From JAFGSZ01 sp964492185 (GTDB lineage: Bacteria; Bacteroidota; Bacteroidia; Bacteroidales; UBA10428), in contig CAZBJH010000128.1 of the NCBI GenBank assembly GCA_964492185.1, positions 1-9,246 on the forward strand: a stretch of 9,246 bases of DNA. The letters are read 5' to 3'. Shown here piece after piece: positions 6,672-9,246 of the stretch (position 1 is its first letter; every line of letters starts with the position of its first letter). The notes under the pieces were generated by a model, which was given only the letters and a program-made list of their open reading frames with translations, was not told the DNA's origin and did not search any database. Made by a program: the position numbers and the translations under genes.

Positions 6672-8639
6672 TTAATTAAAGTATTTATTCCACTGTTTTT
6701 CTATTTTTTTTGCCACATGATAAGCCAGCAATGGTGGAACAGCATTACCAATTAATTTATATGCAGAAGATGGACTTATAAAAAATTTTTTTCCATTTGA
6801 AGGAATTACAAAGTCATAGTCGGGAGGGAATGTTTGAATTAAAGCACATTCTCTAGGTGTAAGCCTCCTTTCATGCATTCCACTTTCCAGTTCTTGTATA
6901 ATTTTTCCTCCGTTTTTTAATGAAAGTCTCCTATATTCAATATTACCATGATGCTCTGCACGAATAGTTGGGCCAATTCTTCCTGGATTGATCTCTGTTT
7001 GCCCCTGACAATGTTTTCCCATGAATTTTGCCTTTGAAAAATACATTTGAGAAGGATCTAAAGAATCTTCTGGTTCATCAAGATTTTTGAATATATCTTT
7101 AAGTTTAACATATTCAAGAAATCCGTTTAAACCAATATCCATTGAATGAGAAGGCGTTGGATATGGTGAATAATCATCAGGAATTTTTTCTTTTTGTAAT
7201 TCGTCAAGTACACCTGCCTTTAATTCACTTTTTTTCAATCCAATAAATAAAACCCTCTCTCTTGACTGTGGTACTCCATAATTTGCAGCATGCAATACCT
7301 GTGGCAGTAATACAATATAACTATTTCCATTTGCTTTACTAAAATCCTGTTGAATTATTTCTTTTACGTTGGCAAGATTAACAAGACCTTTAACGTTTTC
7401 AGCAATAAAAATTTTCGGTTGTACAATATCTATGACCTCTTTCATCCACATGTAAAGTTGCCCCCTGGTTTCAACAGTAGGATTGCCTTTATTAATATTT
7501 TTCCCAGTATGGTCTTTATGGGATTTAAAACCATTCCTTAAACCTGAAACACTAAAATCCTGACAAGGAAAACCTCCTGTTACTATATCAATATTTTCGG
7601 GAAATACATTTACTCCTTGTTTATGTAATTTTACCAAGTCAACAATACTATCAAGGTGAAATATTTCTGGAGAATAATCTTTCTTTTTAAAATAATTAAC
7701 CCAAGAATTTCTGGCATCATTTATTATATCATTGGCAAAAACAGTTTGAAATTTAGTTGTGGTTAACCTGATCATATTCCCTTTTTCTTTTTTTCCAATG
7801 AAATCAGGATTATGTTTAATATTGATGCTTTTCTCATGAACTAAAAAGTCCCCTTCAAATCCTAAGTCCATACCACCACATCCAGAGAATAATGATAGTA
7901 ATCTATATTTTTTCTCTTTTTTCAATTCAATCCCTCTGTTATCGTAATAAATATTCAACTGCGATTCCTCTATATCAGTTAGTTCTGTCTCCTTGGAAAA
8001 GAACTTGCACTTACTTCTCAATGGGCAATTAACACAATCAGGCTTGTTTGATTTACAAACTATTGCAGCAAAATCTAAAATTGCCCAGTTAAGCTCTTTA
8101 CATTCTTTAACATTAATAACAGTTTTAGCAAACTCTTGTAATTCTTTTTCATTTCTAACATCCTGAACTTTTTTAGGATTAAAAAATCTGCTCAATACCC
8201 TTGCCATGTTAACATCTAATAATGGGGCTCGTTTGTTTAATATAAACAATTCATAAGCGTTGGAGATGTATAAAGTAGCAAGACTAGAATCATTTAATTC
8301 ATTTCGTTTTTTAGGTAGAATGCCATTTTTATTCTTGTAATCCTCAATTATTTTAAAAAGTCTTTTTGCACGATGTTTAAATAATCCCAGTGGTTTAAAA
8401 ATATCCTCTAAATCTTCTAGTGTGGCAGTACAAATTTTTTTCCAATTGGGATACTTGTCGAAAAAGGTATTATAGTATTTTGCAACAGTCTCGGCTTTTG
8501 TCCTTTGGAGGAGAATCTCACTCATGATGAGTTCATAATTAGAAATATTCTCTTTTCTCCATGGAAAATCTCTCTTATTGATATCAAACCAATCAAGTAG
8601 CTTTTTACGAAAATATCTTATTTCATTCCTATTTTCCAT
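6672..8639 (-). CDS. Fusion of MIG/MutY-like DNA glycosylase and C5-cytosine DNA methyltransferase
   Basis: This 655-aa protein has two complete enzymes. Residues 1-215 form an HhH-GPD glycosylase: RDFPWR at 23-28, SEILLQRT with Glu41, GLFKHRAKRLF (85-95), catalytic-position Asp142 in LLDVNMARVL, and a C-X6-C-X2-C-X5-C [4Fe-4S] loop (Cys195, 202, 205, 211). By my alignment from memory Tyr124 falls where the thymine-DNA glycosylase MIG of Methanothermobacter has its active-site Tyr, where MutY has Ser and EndoIII has Lys. After a charged linker (216-245), residues 246-655 are an m5C methyltransferase. Motif I is FSGCGGMDLGF (251-261), motif IV GGFPCQDFS with catalytic Cys359, and motif VI ENVKG (414-418). 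Motif VIII is QSRERV (458-463), motif IX RRLTPRECALIQTFP (591-605) and motif X GNAVPP (631-636). The target-recognition region lies between VIII and IX. The inferred role is to methylate cytosine at the restriction site while the glycosylase removes thymine from T:G mismatches created by 5-methylcytosine deamination, a job otherwise done by Vsr or a separate MIG. Codon use is strongly AT-rich compared with the left-hand genes, suggesting horizontal transfer. Confidence 0.93.
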   Translation of the reverse strand: MENRNEIRYFRKKLLDWFDINKRDFPWRKENISNYELIMSEILLQRTKAETVAKYYNTFFDKYPNWKKICTATLEDLEDIFKPLGLFKHRAKRLFKIIEDYKNKNGILPKKRNELNDSSLATLYISNAYELFILNKRAPLLDVNMARVLSRFFNPKKVQDVRNEKELQEFAKTVINVKECKELNWAILDFAAIVCKSNKPDCVNCPLRSKCKFFSKETELTDIEESQLNIYYDNRGIELKKEKKYRLLSLFSGCGGMDLGFEGDFLVHEKSINIKHNPDFIGKKEKGNMIRLTTTKFQTVFANDIINDARNSWVNYFKKKDYSPEIFHLDSIVDLVKLHKQGVNVFPENIDIVTGGFPCQDFSVSGLRNGFKSHKDHTGKNINKGNPTVETRGQLYMWMKEVIDIVQPKIFIAENVKGLVNLANVKEIIQQDFSKANGNSYIVLLPQVLHAANYGVPQSRERVLFIGLKKSELKAGVLDELQKEKIPDDYSPYPTPSHSMDIGLNGFLEYVKLKDIFKNLDEPEDSLDPSQMYFSKAKFMGKHCQGQTEINPGRIGPTIRAEHHGNIEYRRLSLKNGGKIIQELESGMHERRLTPRECALIQTFPPDYDFVIPSNGKKFFISPSSAYKLIGNAVPPLLAYHVAKKIEKQWNKYFN

Positions 8640-8648
8640 TATTACAAA

Positions 8649-8719
8649 TTAAATGACTGTCAATGAAATTATAAATTTAAATAAAAGTTTTTTATCAATT
8701 ATATATCAACGTCATTTAA
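8649..8719. promoter_or_regulatory. Inverted repeat pair upstream of the methyltransferase start
   Basis: TTAAATGAC at 8649-8657 and its exact complement GTCATTTAA at 8711-8719 sit 10 and 72 bp upstream of the minus-strand ATG, facing each other across about 53 bp of AT-rich DNA. Symmetric sites at a restriction-modification promoter are often operators for the methyltransferase or a controller protein. No controller gene is present here, so autoregulation would be the simplest model. In DNA this AT-rich, chance is not negligible. Confidence 0.3.
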
Positions 8720-8753
8720 AAGTTGTGAAGTAGCGCGGAACCCAGCCGGACAA

Positions 8754-8776
8754 GGCTATATTGTTAATAATTAACC
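8754..8776. repeat. Imperfect palindrome, direct-repeat partner of 5505-5527
   Basis: This 23-bp near-palindrome shares 18 of 23 positions with 5505-5527 in the same orientation, including the unbroken CTATATTGTTA. The two copies lie just outside the methyltransferase/restriction operon and inside the two long repeat elements. They could be remnants of a site-specific recombination event, or simply similar AT-rich hairpins. Confidence 0.4.
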
Positions 8777-8812
8777 TAATAAACCCAAAAAATTACCATT
8801 TCTGGTTCTTCG

Positions 8813-9156
8813 CAAATCCGGGTCTGATCAAATCAAATCCGATAATCAAATCCGGGTCCAAATCCGGGATCAAATCCGGCGGGATCAAATCCGGGTCGGA
8901 CCGAATTAAAACGCTCATTATCTTTCAAATAACATGATTTTCACCCCATTTTAAGGTCTTAGAGCATCGTTTTTGGGGGTAAAATGGTACCTTTAAGAAA
9001 AAATACTGGCGCTATTGGCTATTTAGTAATTCCTTAGAGGGTCGTTTTTAACCCCAAAAACGGGGTTCTAAGCCCTTAAAACAACTTATTTTAGAACCTT
9101 TTACATTGATAATAAGTCTTTTAATTCGGTCCGATCCTTTTTTGTTCCCTTTTTTG
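8813..9156. repeat. MITE-like repeat element, copy 2, with iterated end units
   Basis: The core is 8886-9144, 259 bp and in direct orientation relative to copy 1. By eye it differs at about eight substitutions and two single-base indels: one G fewer near 8978, and one A more in the loop of the ACCCC/GGGGT hairpin near 9057. The terminal inverted repeats are 8886-8911 and 9119-9144 (22 of 26 match). To the left are six CAAATCCGGG-type units (8813, 8834, 8847, 8859, 8871, 8886), of which 8834 ends in AT and 8871 in C. To the right are CCTTTTTTG (9136-9144) and CCCTTTTTTG (9147-9156). The loop-only indel and the conserved stems suggest that the folded form matters. Confidence 0.8.
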
Positions 9157-9246
9157 TTCGGGGAAGCAGGAATGGCATAGGATACTCACCCTTTGGCATT
9201 GACCGTCATATAGACAATCCGTCGGGATCCCCACTGGCCAAAGCAT
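9157..9246 (+). pseudogene. Fragment of a gene with a GH35/DUF5597-like motif, cut by repeat copy 2
   Basis: The frame through 9171-9245 reads NGIGYSPFGIDRHIDNPSGS and continues off the window. SPFGID preceded by a G-[IFY]-G-[FY]-type context recalls the C-terminal half of GH35-related beta-galactosidase/DUF5597 proteins; this is from memory and rests on one short motif. No start codon or 5' portion exists: upstream the frame runs straight into the repeat's CCCTTTTTTG units. A neighbouring frame just before it reads FGEAG, and one extra A near 9170 would join the two as FGEAGNGIGY, so there may also be a frameshift. It is most likely the remnant of a gene interrupted by the element. Confidence 0.35.

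Larger units (their letters stand above)
8640..8812. other. AT-rich upstream region of the restriction-modification operon
   Basis: This region should hold the minus-strand promoter of the methyltransferase gene. A perfect 9-bp inverted repeat, TTAAATGAC (8649-8657) and GTCATTTAA (8711-8719), brackets it. A TTGACA hexamer on the minus strand lies too close to the ATG to be a -35 box. The palindrome at 8754-8776 is listed separately. No gene is visible. Confidence 0.5.

Noticed and set aside
8656..8671. TTGACA box as -35 of the methyltransferase promoter (minus strand)
   Set aside because: Only about 17 bases separate it from the ATG, leaving no room for a -10 and a transcript start.

Overview
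The window looks like chromosomal DNA of a Bacteroidota member, probably an anaerobic or facultative Bacteroidales/Marinilabiliales-like organism. The grounds are a Na+-pumping decarboxylase beta subunit, a VIT/VWA protein of the type common in this phylum, very weak Shine-Dalgarno signals, and moderate-GC housekeeping genes next to a much more AT-rich insert. The phylum call is inference; there is no rRNA or other marker gene here.

Left part (1-5008, + strand). First comes an OadB/GcdB-type sodium-pump decarboxylase beta subunit (91-1461), followed by an intergenic region with a perfect 10-bp-stem hairpin. Next is a secreted VIT + VWA protein with a TonB-like (AgmX/PglI-type) C-terminal domain (1644-3869). 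Only 21 bp further on starts a lipoprotein with a clan CD cysteine-protease-like His/Cys signature (3891-5008). Its reading frame is broken once, at an A7 run, so the obvious ORF (4178 onward, TTG) is only the 3' part of the gene. The last two genes probably form a two-gene envelope module of unknown function.

Middle (5043-9156). Two direct copies of a 259-bp non-coding element, about 96% identical by eye, flank an AT-rich island. Each copy has 26-bp imperfect terminal inverted repeats, is preceded by iterated CAAATCCGGG units and is followed by CCCTTTTTTG units. The island carries a minus-strand restriction-modification operon. Its first gene (8639-6672) encodes one polypeptide joining a MIG/MutY-like HhH-GPD DNA glycosylase with an Fe-S cluster to a complete C5-cytosine methyltransferase. 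That is in effect a methylase carrying its own T:G mismatch repair enzyme. Its partner gene, 9 bp downstream, is a PD-(D/E)XK nuclease-like restriction gene (6662-5622) broken by a nonsense codon and two opposite frameshifts. The methylase-glycosylase is intact and the restriction enzyme appears dead.

Right edge (about 9157-9246). A fragment of a coding frame with a GYSPFGID-type motif, reminiscent of GH35/DUF5597 beta-galactosidase-like proteins, emerges directly from the second repeat element and runs off the window. Its 5' part is not present.

The main candidates for something new are the glycosylase-methyltransferase fusion, the paired repeat elements bounding the island, and the VIT-VWA/clan CD lipoprotein pair. 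Several broken frames involve single missing bases in homopolymers (A7, G4 and possibly an A2), so assembly error has to be excluded for those.
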